Assembly (NCBI RefSeq): GCF_000478985.1
Contig: NZ_AWXB01000041.1
Coordinates: 1-64,000 of the forward strand
Direction of reading: 5' to 3'
Length of the DNA stretch: 64,000 nt
DNA from: Peptoniphilus sp. BV3C26
Lineage (GTDB): Bacteria > Bacillota > Clostridia > Tissierellales > Peptoniphilaceae
Of this stretch, positions 1 through 6,632 are shown one piece after another. The notes under the pieces were generated by a model. The model was not told where the DNA came from. It did not search any database and worked only from the letters and a program-made list of their open reading frames with translations. The position numbers and the translations under genes are program-made. Each line of letters starts with the position of its first letter. The first letter of the stretch is position 1.

Positions 1-6
1 TATTTT

Positions 7-771
7 TTAATCTTCATTTGCTTCTATTTTATCCAGTTTATTTATAATATATTTTTTATATTCTATAAATTTTTTATTTTCAAAATAATTCTGTCCGAAG
101 CCCTCTTCAATTTTAAGCTCCTCAATAATTTTCCCGGGATTTTTTCCCAAGATATAAATTCTGTTTGAAAGTTTTATGGCTTCTTCTATATCGTGAGTTA
201 TAAAAATTGTAGAAAGTCCTATATCTTTTATAATATTTTTATACCATTTATGAATCGATGATTTTGTTATGGCATCTAAGGCACTGAAAGGCTCATCAAG
301 AAGGGCAACCTCATTGCTGAAGACATAGGTCCTTAAAAGTGCTGCACGCTGTGCCATGCCCCCAGAAAGCTCTGAGGGATAAAAATTTTCTGTGCCTTCA
401 AGTCCGAATTCCTTAAAAAATTTTTTTACTTCTTCTCTTGCTTCTTTTTTATTTTTTCCCCTAAGTACAAGAGGAAGTCCTACATTGTCAATTATTGACA
501 TGTAAGGCAAAAGAAGGTCTTTTTGTAGCATATAAGAAACTTTTCCTGAAATACCCGTTATATCTTGTCCCTTTAAAAAAACTTTTCCCTTATCTGGTTT
601 TAAAAGACCTGCAATAATATTAAATAAAGTTGTTTTTCCGCTTCCGGAAACTCCTACAAGGGAGATAAGCTCTCCCTTGTTTAAATATATATCTATATCT
701 TCAAGAACTTTTTTCTCATCAAAAGACTTATCTACATTTTCAACCTTTAAAATTATATTTTCTTCACTCAT
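7..771 (-). CDS. thiZ: ABC transporter ATPase, thiamine-precursor type (ThiZ-like)
   Basis: ATP-hydrolysing subunit that powers uptake by the neighbouring permease and lipoprotein. In 254 residues I see Walker A GVSGSGKTT at 40-48, the signature LSGGMAQ at 135-141, Walker B LLDEP at 157-161 and the switch His193. The protein belongs to the SsuB/TauB/ThiZ branch. It is the last gene of the operon and its ATG overlaps the stop of the binding protein by 4 bases. The upstream TPP riboswitch argues for thiamine or pyrimidine-precursor (HMP) transport rather than sulfonate or nitrate; that substrate is inferred from context. Confidence 0.85.
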   Translation of the reverse strand: MSEENIILKVENVDKSFDEKKVLEDIDIYLNKGELISLVGVSGSGKTTLFNIIAGLLKPDKGKVFLKGQDITGISGKVSYMLQKDLLLPYMSIIDNVGLPLVLRGKNKKEAREEVKKFFKEFGLEGTENFYPSELSGGMAQRAALLRTYVFSNEVALLDEPFSALDAITKSSIHKWYKNIIKDIGLSTIFITHDIEEAIKLSNRIYILGKNPGKIIEELKIEEGFGQNYFENKKFIEYKKYIINKLDKIEANED

Positions 772-1802
772 TTTAATTTTTCAGGATTTACAAAATCATT
801 TGTATAACCGAAATCTTTAGGAATTTCTTTATCAATTAATTTATTTTCCCAAAGCCAAGCATAAAAATTATTCCATCTTTGTCCGTTAATTTGTCCAAAA
901 TATTCAGCGTCTGCTTGATACTTATCAGCTATATATTCCATACCTTTTTTTGTAAGTTCTTTATCAAGTTCCGGATTTTGTTTTACAAGAATTTCTGCTG
1001 CTTCATCAGGATTTTTAATTGCAAATTCATATCCTTTTATTAAGGCACGCATAAATCTTTTAGCCACATCTTCTTTATTCTTTAAAAAGTCGTTATTGGC
1101 AATTAGAATAGGTGTATAGTAGTCAAATACTGGATTTATATCTTTAAAGGCAAAATAATTTATAGGGATATTGTTAACTTCAGCTGCTACACCGTCAACG
1201 GGATAAAAAATCCAAACGGTATCAATGTCTTTTCCTTGAATTGCTGCAAGAGTATTTGTTACATCTCCTGGAACTAAGTTTACTTTTGAAAAATCTCCTC
1301 CGTCATCTTCCACAACTTGTTTTAAAATTGCTTGTTCCACAGGAAGTCCCCAAGTTGAATGATTGTGATTTTCCATATCTTTAGGTGATTTTATGTTTTT
1401 ATCTTTTACAGAAACAATTCCTGAAGTATTATGATTAATTATTGCAGCAACTGCTGTAACAGGAAGAGGTTTATCGCTGGCAAATGCCGGTGCTATTGTA
1501 TCTTGAAAAGATATACCGAAGTCAGCTTTTCCTGAAGCTATTAAAGCTTCTGCTCCATTTGCAGGAGGTTGGTTAACTTCAACTTCAATTCCTTCTTCTG
1601 CAAAAAATCCCTTATCTATTGCTGCATAAAGTCCTGCATGATTTACATTAGGTTGCCAATCAAGAAGAAAGCTTACCTTTTCAACTTTTTGTTCTTGATT
1701 TTTTTCTCCTTCTTTTTTATTTTCTTGGGGTTTTGTGTTTGAACACCCCATTAAAGTAATTCCTGCTAAAGCAATTATTAATGCTTTTTTTAAATTTTTC
1801 AT
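768..1802 (-). CDS. thiY: ABC transporter substrate-binding lipoprotein, NMT1/ThiY family
   Basis: Extracytoplasmic receptor, 344 residues, anchored as a lipoprotein. The signal peptide ends in the lipobox LMGC with Cys20, followed by a Lys/Glu-rich linker. The mature part has the NMT1/ThiY-like start (VSFLLDWQPNVNHAG) and a periplasmic-binding-protein type II fold typical of HMP or formylaminopyrimidine receptors. It overlaps the permease stop and the ATPase start by 4 bases each, so the three genes are translationally coupled. Control by the TPP riboswitch supports a thiamine-precursor ligand. The exact ligand (HMP, formyl-aminopyrimidine or thiamine) is not readable from sequence. Confidence 0.85.
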   Translation of the reverse strand: MKNLKKALIIALAGITLMGCSNTKPQENKKEGEKNQEQKVEKVSFLLDWQPNVNHAGLYAAIDKGFFAEEGIEVEVNQPPANGAEALIASGKADFGISFQDTIAPAFASDKPLPVTAVAAIINHNTSGIVSVKDKNIKSPKDMENHNHSTWGLPVEQAILKQVVEDDGGDFSKVNLVPGDVTNTLAAIQGKDIDTVWIFYPVDGVAAEVNNIPINYFAFKDINPVFDYYTPILIANNDFLKNKEDVAKRFMRALIKGYEFAIKNPDEAAEILVKQNPELDKELTKKGMEYIADKYQADAEYFGQINGQRWNNFYAWLWENKLIDKEIPKDFGYTNDFVNPEKLK

Positions 1803-2563
1803 TTTTCCTCCTTAATCCAGGGCATCATTTTCTTTTGAAGTATACTTACAAGTTTCATAAGTATTAAAGAGATGCCTGATATCAAAAAAATAACCGCAAA
1901 CATTTTGTCAAAAGAATAGTTTTTTTGAACTCTTATCATATAAACGCCAAGGCCCTTAAAGCCTCCAAGCCATTCAGCGATTACAGCTCCAACTACAGAA
2001 TAAGAAACTGCAATTTTAAAAGCACTGAAAAAGTTTCCCATGCTTTCAGGAAGCTTAATATACCTGTAAATTTTAAATTTATCCGCTCCCATAGCCTTTA
2101 AAAGTTTTATTTTATCCACGTCAACTTGCTTAAATCCTTCAAGCAAGCTTATAGCAACTGGAAAAAATGTTACTATTACAATTAAAACAATTTTAGGCAA
2201 AATACCGTATCCCATCCAAAGAACCAAAAGAGGTGCAATGGCAACCGTAGGAACAGTTTGAGTAAGAACCAATATAGGATAAAGAGCATGATAGATTCCA
2301 TCTGAAAAATCCATCATTAAAGCAGCTATAAATCCTAACAAAACTCCCAAAAAAAGTCCTAAAAAAGCTTCTGATAGAGTTGTCAAAAGATGAGATGAAA
2401 TTGTAGGCATATCATAAATAAATGCCTTAACCACATCCAAGGGTTTAGGAAGTAAAAATGGACCTACAAGACCTGTTTGGGTTACAATTTGCCAAATTAT
2501 TAAAATTACTATTATCAGAGAAGCAGCAGATAAATTATCCTTGATATTTGCCGATTTTTTCAT
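1799..2563 (-). CDS. thiX: ABC transporter permease (ThiX-like)
   Basis: Membrane subunit of the thiamine-precursor importer, about 254 residues, BPD-type permease. Hydrophobic segments lie near residues 13-30, 62-85, 95-118, 122-142, 185-207 and 218-240. The EAA loop (LKAMGADKFKIYRYIKLPES) sits at about 155-174 and contacts the ATPase. I place the start at the ATG at 2563; an in-frame TTG three bases upstream is less likely. The start lies inside the end of the YkoF-like gene (29-base overlap), with no strong ribosome site of its own, which suggests translational coupling. Confidence 0.85.
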   Translation of the reverse strand: MKKSANIKDNLSAASLIIVILIIWQIVTQTGLVGPFLLPKPLDVVKAFIYDMPTISSHLLTTLSEAFLGLFLGVLLGFIAALMMDFSDGIYHALYPILVLTQTVPTVAIAPLLVLWMGYGILPKIVLIVIVTFFPVAISLLEGFKQVDVDKIKLLKAMGADKFKIYRYIKLPESMGNFFSAFKIAVSYSVVGAVIAEWLGGFKGLGVYMIRVQKNYSFDKMFAVIFLISGISLILMKLVSILQKKMMPWIKEEK

Positions 2564-2834
2564 CAATTGTCAGGATTCCTTGTTCAGAATAAAATATTTT
2601 GCTATAACATGCCACTTGCTCCGATAAATCTCCTGCAAGTTTTACGCAATTTTTTAAAATTTCAAAAGCTTTATTAAAATCATCTAATTCTATTACCGTT
2701 TCAAAAGGTGTTACTATATGATTTACTTTTTGACTTTCAATGTATTCAATGACTTTATCTACAACTTCAACAACAGATTTTGAGCTTGCTTCTTTAGTTG
2801 TAGGCAAAACTTGTATCGCAATAGAAATTTTCAT
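2535..2834 (-). CDS. Thiamine-binding protein, YkoF/MTH1187 family
   Basis: Small soluble 99-residue protein beginning MKISIAIQVLP, the pattern of the MTH1187/YkoF superfamily (DUF77), whose members bind thiamine or its pyrimidine moiety with a ferredoxin-like fold. It is the first gene after the TPP riboswitch and has a strong ribosome site (AAGGAGGT at 2841-2848). Members of this family are commonly coupled to ThiXYZ-type transporters. The role here, sensing or handing over the imported pyrimidine, is inferred from context. Confidence 0.75.
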   Translation of the reverse strand: MKISIAIQVLPTTKEASSKSVVEVVDKVIEYIESQKVNHIVTPFETVIELDDFNKAFEILKNCVKLAGDLSEQVACYSKIFYSEQGILTIDEKIGKYQG

Positions 2835-2860
2835 AAAATTACCTCCTTATAAAATTACAT

Positions 2861-2884
2861 AAAAAAAACCTCTACAAATAGAGG
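2861..2884 (-). terminator. Riboswitch expression-platform terminator
   Basis: On the minus strand, CCTCTA-TTTG-TAGAGG is followed directly by eight T residues (2861-2868). It lies between the TPP aptamer and the ribosome site of the first transporter gene, so it is the likely TPP-dependent transcription terminator. Confidence 0.8.
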
Positions 2885-2966
2885 CAGACTTTTCCCAAAC
2901 AGCATTACCTGTTCAGGTCCAAAGGGTTTAAGGAAATCCTAATCTCAGCAAAAGCTCCCCTGACAC
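2885..2966 (-). promoter_or_regulatory. TPP riboswitch (THI element)
   Basis: The minus strand carries the conserved thi-box parts in order: AGGGGAGC, GCTGAGATT (2941-2949), ACCC, GGACCTGAACAGGTAATGC (2902-2920) and TTTGGGAA. These match the thiamine pyrophosphate aptamer. It precedes the YkoF-like/ABC operon and a terminator hairpin, so high TPP should shut off transport by transcription termination. Confidence 0.93.
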
Positions 2967-2970
2967 ATTA

Positions 2971-2999
2971 ATTATAGAGGTAAAAAAAATAATATACAA
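2971..2999 (-). promoter_or_regulatory. SigA-type promoter of the thiamine transport operon
   Basis: TTGTAT (2994-2999), 17-base spacer, TATAAT (2971-2976). The predicted start is about 7 bases downstream, just before the aptamer. Confidence 0.75.
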
Positions 3000-3070
3000 G
3001 AAAATATTTTTAAAGAGTTTTTATATTTTTTTAATAAAAATTTACAATTTAATTTTTATGTTTTTAAATA

Positions 3071-3100
3071 AAAAAATACCGCAAAATCACGGTATTTTTT
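3071..3100 (-). terminator. Terminator after rplL
   Basis: Hairpin AATACCG/CGGTATT flanked by six A and six T, just 11 bases past the rplL stop. It ends the rplJL transcript and separates it from the thiamine operon. Confidence 0.85.
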
Positions 3101-3110
3101 ATAAGTTATA

Positions 3111-3494
3111 TTACTTAACTTCTACAGTTGCTCCAACTTCTTCAAGTTTAGCTTTAATTTGATCAGCTTCATCAGAAGAAACGCCTTCTTTTACAGCCTT
3201 AGGTGCTCCGTCTACAAGAGCTTTTGCTTCTTTAAGTCCAAGTCCTGTAATATCTTTAACTACTTTAATAACTTTAACTTTTTCTTGTCCTGCTTCTGTA
3301 ATAACTACATCAAAGCTTGATTTTTCTTCTGCTGCTGGTGCTGCTGCTCCGCCTGCTGGTGCTGCTGCTGCAACTGCTACAGGTGCTGCTGCTGATACAC
3401 CAAATTCTTCTTCTAATGCTTTTACTAGTTCTGATAATTCAAGAACTGTAAGTCCTTTAACTTCTTCAATTAATTTTTCTACTTTTTCTGACAT
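3111..3494 (-). CDS. rplL: Ribosomal protein L7/L12
   Basis: Stalk protein that recruits translation GTPases to the 50S subunit as dimers on L10. The 127 residues show the N-terminal dimerisation domain (1-33), an Ala/Pro/Gly-rich flexible hinge (about 34-57) and the C-terminal factor-binding domain with the family hallmark [20 protein letters not shown]. It sits 26 bases after rplJ with a GGAGG ribosome site and is followed by a terminator. Unusually, rpoB does not follow; the next transcribed unit is the thiamine operon. Confidence 0.97.
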   Translation of the reverse strand: MSEKVEKLIEEVKGLTVLELSELVKALEEEFGVSAAAPVAVAAAAPAGGAAAPAAEEKSSFDVVITEAGQEKVKVIKVVKDITGLGLKEAKALVDGAPKAVKEGVSSDEADQIKAKLEEVGATVEVK

Positions 3495-3520
3495 TTTATT
3501 TCCTCCAATTTAATTAATAA

Positions 3521-4057
3521 TTATGCTGCTTCAGATTCTTTCTTATCTCTGATAGCACCAAGGACTACTGCAAGTCCCTTTAAGTTTGCGTTTAATACGT
3601 TAGCAAATCCTTGTAGTGGAGCATTTAATCCACCAAGTACTTGTGCAATTAATACTTCCTTAGCTGGAAGTTTTGCAAGGGATTCAACTTCTTTAACATC
3701 GATAATCTTACCGTCTACATAACCTGACTTAATTTCCAGTGCTTCATGGCTTTCTGCAAATTTTGATGCAATTTTTGCTCCCGGAACCGGATCTTCCATT
3801 GAAAAAGCAATTGATGATGGTCCTTTTAAAAATTCATCAAATCCTGTGATTCCAAGATCATTAAAAGCTCTTCTCATCATAGTGTTTTTGTAAACCTTGT
3901 AATCTACATTAGATTCTCTAAATTGAGCTCTAAGTTCAGTTACTTCTTCTACATTAAGTCCATGATAATTCATAAGTACAATACTTTGTGCACCTTGAAT
4001 CTTTTCTTTAATTTCGTCAACTAGGGCTTGTTTACCTTGAAGTTTCTCTTCTTTCAT
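3521..4057 (-). CDS. rplJ: Ribosomal protein L10
   Basis: Base of the ribosomal stalk; binds 23S rRNA and L7/L12 dimers. Its 178 residues follow the family pattern: N-terminal KQALVDEIKEKIQGAQSIVLMNYHGL, then VYKNTMMRRAF and GPSSIAFSMEDPVPGAKI, with a C-terminal helix that docks L12. The gene follows its own L10 leader and promoter and is co-transcribed with rplL. Autogenous repression through the leader is expected for this family. Confidence 0.97.
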   Translation of the reverse strand: MKEEKLQGKQALVDEIKEKIQGAQSIVLMNYHGLNVEEVTELRAQFRESNVDYKVYKNTMMRRAFNDLGITGFDEFLKGPSSIAFSMEDPVPGAKIASKFAESHEALEIKSGYVDGKIIDVKEVESLAKLPAKEVLIAQVLGGLNAPLQGFANVLNANLKGLAVVLGAIRDKKESEAA

Positions 4058-4081
4058 TGTTTCACCCCCATAAAATAAAAA

Positions 4082-4178
4082 ATCCCACTAAAGCCAGTGA
4101 GATAGAATTTTCGTTTCTTTAATTCTTACCTCGGTAGGATATTTAAACATAAGTCCCTACTGTCTTTGGCTTTAACAT
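4082..4178 (-). promoter_or_regulatory. L10 leader (autoregulatory mRNA structure with attenuator)
   Basis: The 5' UTR of rplJ contains the features of the Firmicutes L10 leader: paired AAAGCCAAAGACAGTAGGG and CCTACCGAGGT elements. It ends in the hairpin ATCTCACTG-GCTT-TAGTGGGAT (4082-4103) followed by a T-rich run. That last hairpin looks like an attenuator, consistent with L10(L12)4-controlled expression of rplJL. Confidence 0.88.
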
Positions 4179-4182
4179 GGAT

Positions 4183-4211
4183 ATTATACATAAGCCCTTT
4201 TAATTAGTCAA
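4183..4211 (-). promoter_or_regulatory. Promoter of rplJ-rplL
   Basis: TTGACT (4206-4211), 17-base spacer, TATAAT (4183-4188). This is the strongest consensus promoter in the first 10 kb, as expected for a ribosomal operon. Confidence 0.88.
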
Positions 4212-4222
4212 GACTTTTTTTA

Positions 4223-4246
4223 TAAAAAAAGCAGGCAAAGCCTGCT
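4223..4246 (-). terminator. Terminator of the phaEC operon
   Basis: AGCAGGC-TTT-GCCTGCT followed by seven T on the minus strand, 29 bases after the phaC stop. Confidence 0.9.
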
Positions 4247-4274
4247 AATTTAATTTCTTTTATTTTTTGCCTAT

Positions 4275-5342
4275 TTAATCTCTTTCTTTTAAGAATTTAA
4301 TTATTTTCGGACTTACTTCTCTTTGACTTCTTCCTGAAACGAAAAGTCCTATATGCCCTGTATCTATTTCCACAAGTTCACAATCTTTAGAACCTATAAG
4401 TTTAGGTATAGGTCTTGTAGCATCAGGCGGTACTTGATTATCTTTTTTACCTAACATAACAAGAACTGGGCAAGTTACATTTTTAAGGTCAACTTTTTTG
4501 CCTTCAAGAACAAGTTCACCCTTAGCTAAAGAATTGTTATGATACATTTCATTTTGGAATTCTTTATAGGCTTGTCCAACTTGGTCAGGTGAATCAAATA
4601 TCCATTGTTCCATTCTAAGGAAGTTTGCCATCTTTTCTTCATCATCTAAAATATCAATAAGGCTTACATATTTATCAACCATTAAATCAAAAGGCTTTAA
4701 TAATACAAATCCTGCATTCATAAAATCTCCTGGAACATTTCCAAAGGCTTCAACAATTTTATCTGCATTTAAATATGGACCCCATTTAAACAAAAGTCCG
4801 TCGTCAGTTGAAAAATCTATTGGAGTTACTAAAGATACAAGGTTCTTTACCTTTTCTTGATGAAGTGAAGTGTATATAAAGCTAAAAGTTCCGCCTTGGC
4901 AAATTCCCATTATATTGACTTTTTGAATTTTATGTTTTCTTCTTACAAATTCTACAGCTTCATCAATATATCCGTTAATATAATCTCCTAAAGTAAGATA
5001 TCTGTCATCAGCTGTTGGATAACCCCAGTCTATAATATAAACATCTATTCCACCGTCAAGAAGTTTTCTCATCATAGATTTATCAGGTTGCAAATCCATC
5101 ATATATTCCTTGTTGACAAGGGCATACACTACAATTAAAGGTGTTTTTGTTATGTCTTTAACTCTTGGCTCATAATGATAAAGTTTCATCTTATCCATTT
5201 GAAATACAAGTTCTTTTGGAGTTTGATTAGCTCCTGAATAGTCTACATTCATTAAAGTTTCCAAACCCTTTGCCATCTTTTTTTGAGTCTCCATCATTTG
5301 GGATAAGTTTTGAGCATAATCCATTTTAAACATATTGTCCAT
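4275..5342 (-). CDS. phaC: Class III polyhydroxyalkanoate synthase, PhaC subunit
   Basis: Catalytic subunit that polymerises (R)-3-hydroxyacyl-CoA into polyester. The 355-residue length fits class III, which lacks the long N-terminus of class I. The lipase-like box GICQGG carries nucleophile Cys148, with Asp301 (LGKKD) and His330 (DTGHIG) completing the triad. These positions are almost identical to Allochromatium vinosum C149/D302/H331 (recalled from the literature). Start ATG has an AAGGAGG site. It lies 11 bases after phaE, as in two-subunit synthases. No thiolase, reductase, phaJ or phasin gene is in the window, so the monomer source is unknown. Confidence 0.92.
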   Translation of the reverse strand: MDNMFKMDYAQNLSQMMETQKKMAKGLETLMNVDYSGANQTPKELVFQMDKMKLYHYEPRVKDITKTPLIVVYALVNKEYMMDLQPDKSMMRKLLDGGIDVYIIDWGYPTADDRYLTLGDYINGYIDEAVEFVRRKHKIQKVNIMGICQGGTFSFIYTSLHQEKVKNLVSLVTPIDFSTDDGLLFKWGPYLNADKIVEAFGNVPGDFMNAGFVLLKPFDLMVDKYVSLIDILDDEEKMANFLRMEQWIFDSPDQVGQAYKEFQNEMYHNNSLAKGELVLEGKKVDLKNVTCPVLVMLGKKDNQVPPDATRPIPKLIGSKDCELVEIDTGHIGLFVSGRSQREVSPKIIKFLKERD

Positions 5343-5353
5343 TAATAGCCTCC

Positions 5354-6427
5354 TTATTTATCAGCTTTTGGCTCTTTGTCAAGTTCACTTTCGTCTTTAT
5401 GCTCTCTAAATTCTCTTCTCATTTTTCTAATTTCGGTTTTAAGTTCATGCACCGTTTTATAAAGTGAGTCCATATCCTTATTTGTAGGTACTGGCATATA
5501 TTTTAAAGAATCTTCAATTACTTTATCCATTTGAATTTTAAGAGTTAAAACTGAATCTACAAAGTTTCCTAAAAATTTTGAAAATTCCGTTGAATAAAAT
5601 ACTTTGTCAAAATTATTTGAAAGAGAAGTTTTCCAAAAATCATAAAATTCATCAAAAGTCTTTGGAGCTTGTCCTTCTTCAAGAAGCTTAAAAGAATCCT
5701 TAATTACATTTTGAGTTGTTTCGTTTACAATTGTTTGAAGTTTTACTGTAAGTTCAGCTGTATAAGTTATAAATCTTATATATTTATCTAAAGTTTGAAG
5801 CCTTTCTTCTTGAGTTTTTCTTGAAATACCTACCATGGGCATATTCAAAAGTTTTCCGAAAGTTTTGTTATAGTTTTCTTTCCATTCATCAAAATATTTT
5901 AAAAATCCTTCAGGATCCTTAAAAGTACCTTCAACATAAGAATCTGTCATTTTTTTAATAGTGTCAGCCCAAGGTCCGTAAAAACTTGTCATAGTTTTTT
6001 CATAAGCATCTTTTATTTCATAGGCATTGTCAAACATTTCTTGAACTTCTTTAGGAAGATAAGCAGAAACGTAAGTTCCCATATAGTTTCTTACATTTTT
6101 TTCATAATCATTCAAAATTTTTTTCATTCTTTCTTGGGTGGGCTTAAAATTTTTGTCATAAATTTCTTTGTAAAGGTCATATATCTTATAGTAAACTTCA
6201 GATCCTTGTTTTATTTTATTTAAAACTTCTGACGGATCTCCCCTATAAGAAAAAAACGGACTGTCTTTCATAGAGCCGATAAACTTTTCATAGGTTTCCA
6301 TAGGATTTTTTACATTAAAAGGAACTCCATAACTTCCCCCAAAATCCTGTAAAGTTTTAGACCAGCTATCAATCATTTCTTTTTGAGAAGCATATAATTG
6401 ATCAAAAAAATTATAATCTTTTTCCAT
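5354..6427 (-). CDS. phaE: Class III polyhydroxyalkanoate synthase, PhaE subunit
   Basis: Non-catalytic partner required for activity of class III PhaC. The 357-residue helical protein is typical of the family: YNFFDQLYASQKEMIDSW near the N-terminus and a C-terminal coiled coil (SLYKTVHELKTEIRKMRREF, about 324-343) followed by a charged tail. It starts at the ATG at 6427 behind AAGGAGG and is the first gene of a two-gene operon with phaC. PhaE is poorly conserved in sequence, so the call rests on size, pattern and adjacency to a clear class III PhaC. Confidence 0.88.
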   Translation of the reverse strand: MEKDYNFFDQLYASQKEMIDSWSKTLQDFGGSYGVPFNVKNPMETYEKFIGSMKDSPFFSYRGDPSEVLNKIKQGSEVYYKIYDLYKEIYDKNFKPTQERMKKILNDYEKNVRNYMGTYVSAYLPKEVQEMFDNAYEIKDAYEKTMTSFYGPWADTIKKMTDSYVEGTFKDPEGFLKYFDEWKENYNKTFGKLLNMPMVGISRKTQEERLQTLDKYIRFITYTAELTVKLQTIVNETTQNVIKDSFKLLEEGQAPKTFDEFYDFWKTSLSNNFDKVFYSTEFSKFLGNFVDSVLTLKIQMDKVIEDSLKYMPVPTNKDMDSLYKTVHELKTEIRKMRREFREHKDESELDKEPKADK

Positions 6428-6468
6428 TTTATCTTCCTCCTTTTTTTTCTAAAACTTCTTCCATTTAC

Positions 6469-6497
6469 ATTATACCCCTATAAATTACTAAATTAAA
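6469..6497 (-). promoter_or_regulatory. Probable promoter of phaE-phaC
   Basis: TATAAT (6469-6474) preceded at 17 bases by TTTAAT (6492-6497). The -10 is perfect and the -35 weak. Confidence 0.45.
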
Positions 6498-6632
6498 CTT
6501 TTTAAATAAAATTTTTTAAATTATTGTACTAAATTAGTAAAAAATAAAAAAATTTTTAATTTCGTATATTTTCCTTAATTTAAAAAGACTTATTTTTGTG
6601 TTAACATAAAAAAAGAATAATTGGAGGTAAAT

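Noticed and set aside
2869-2980. Nine-base pairing between CCTCTATAA at 2972-2980 and the distal arm of the riboswitch terminator, as an antiterminator
   Set aside because: The upstream segment is the -10 box (TATAAT, 17 bases from TTGTAT), so it should not be present in the RNA.
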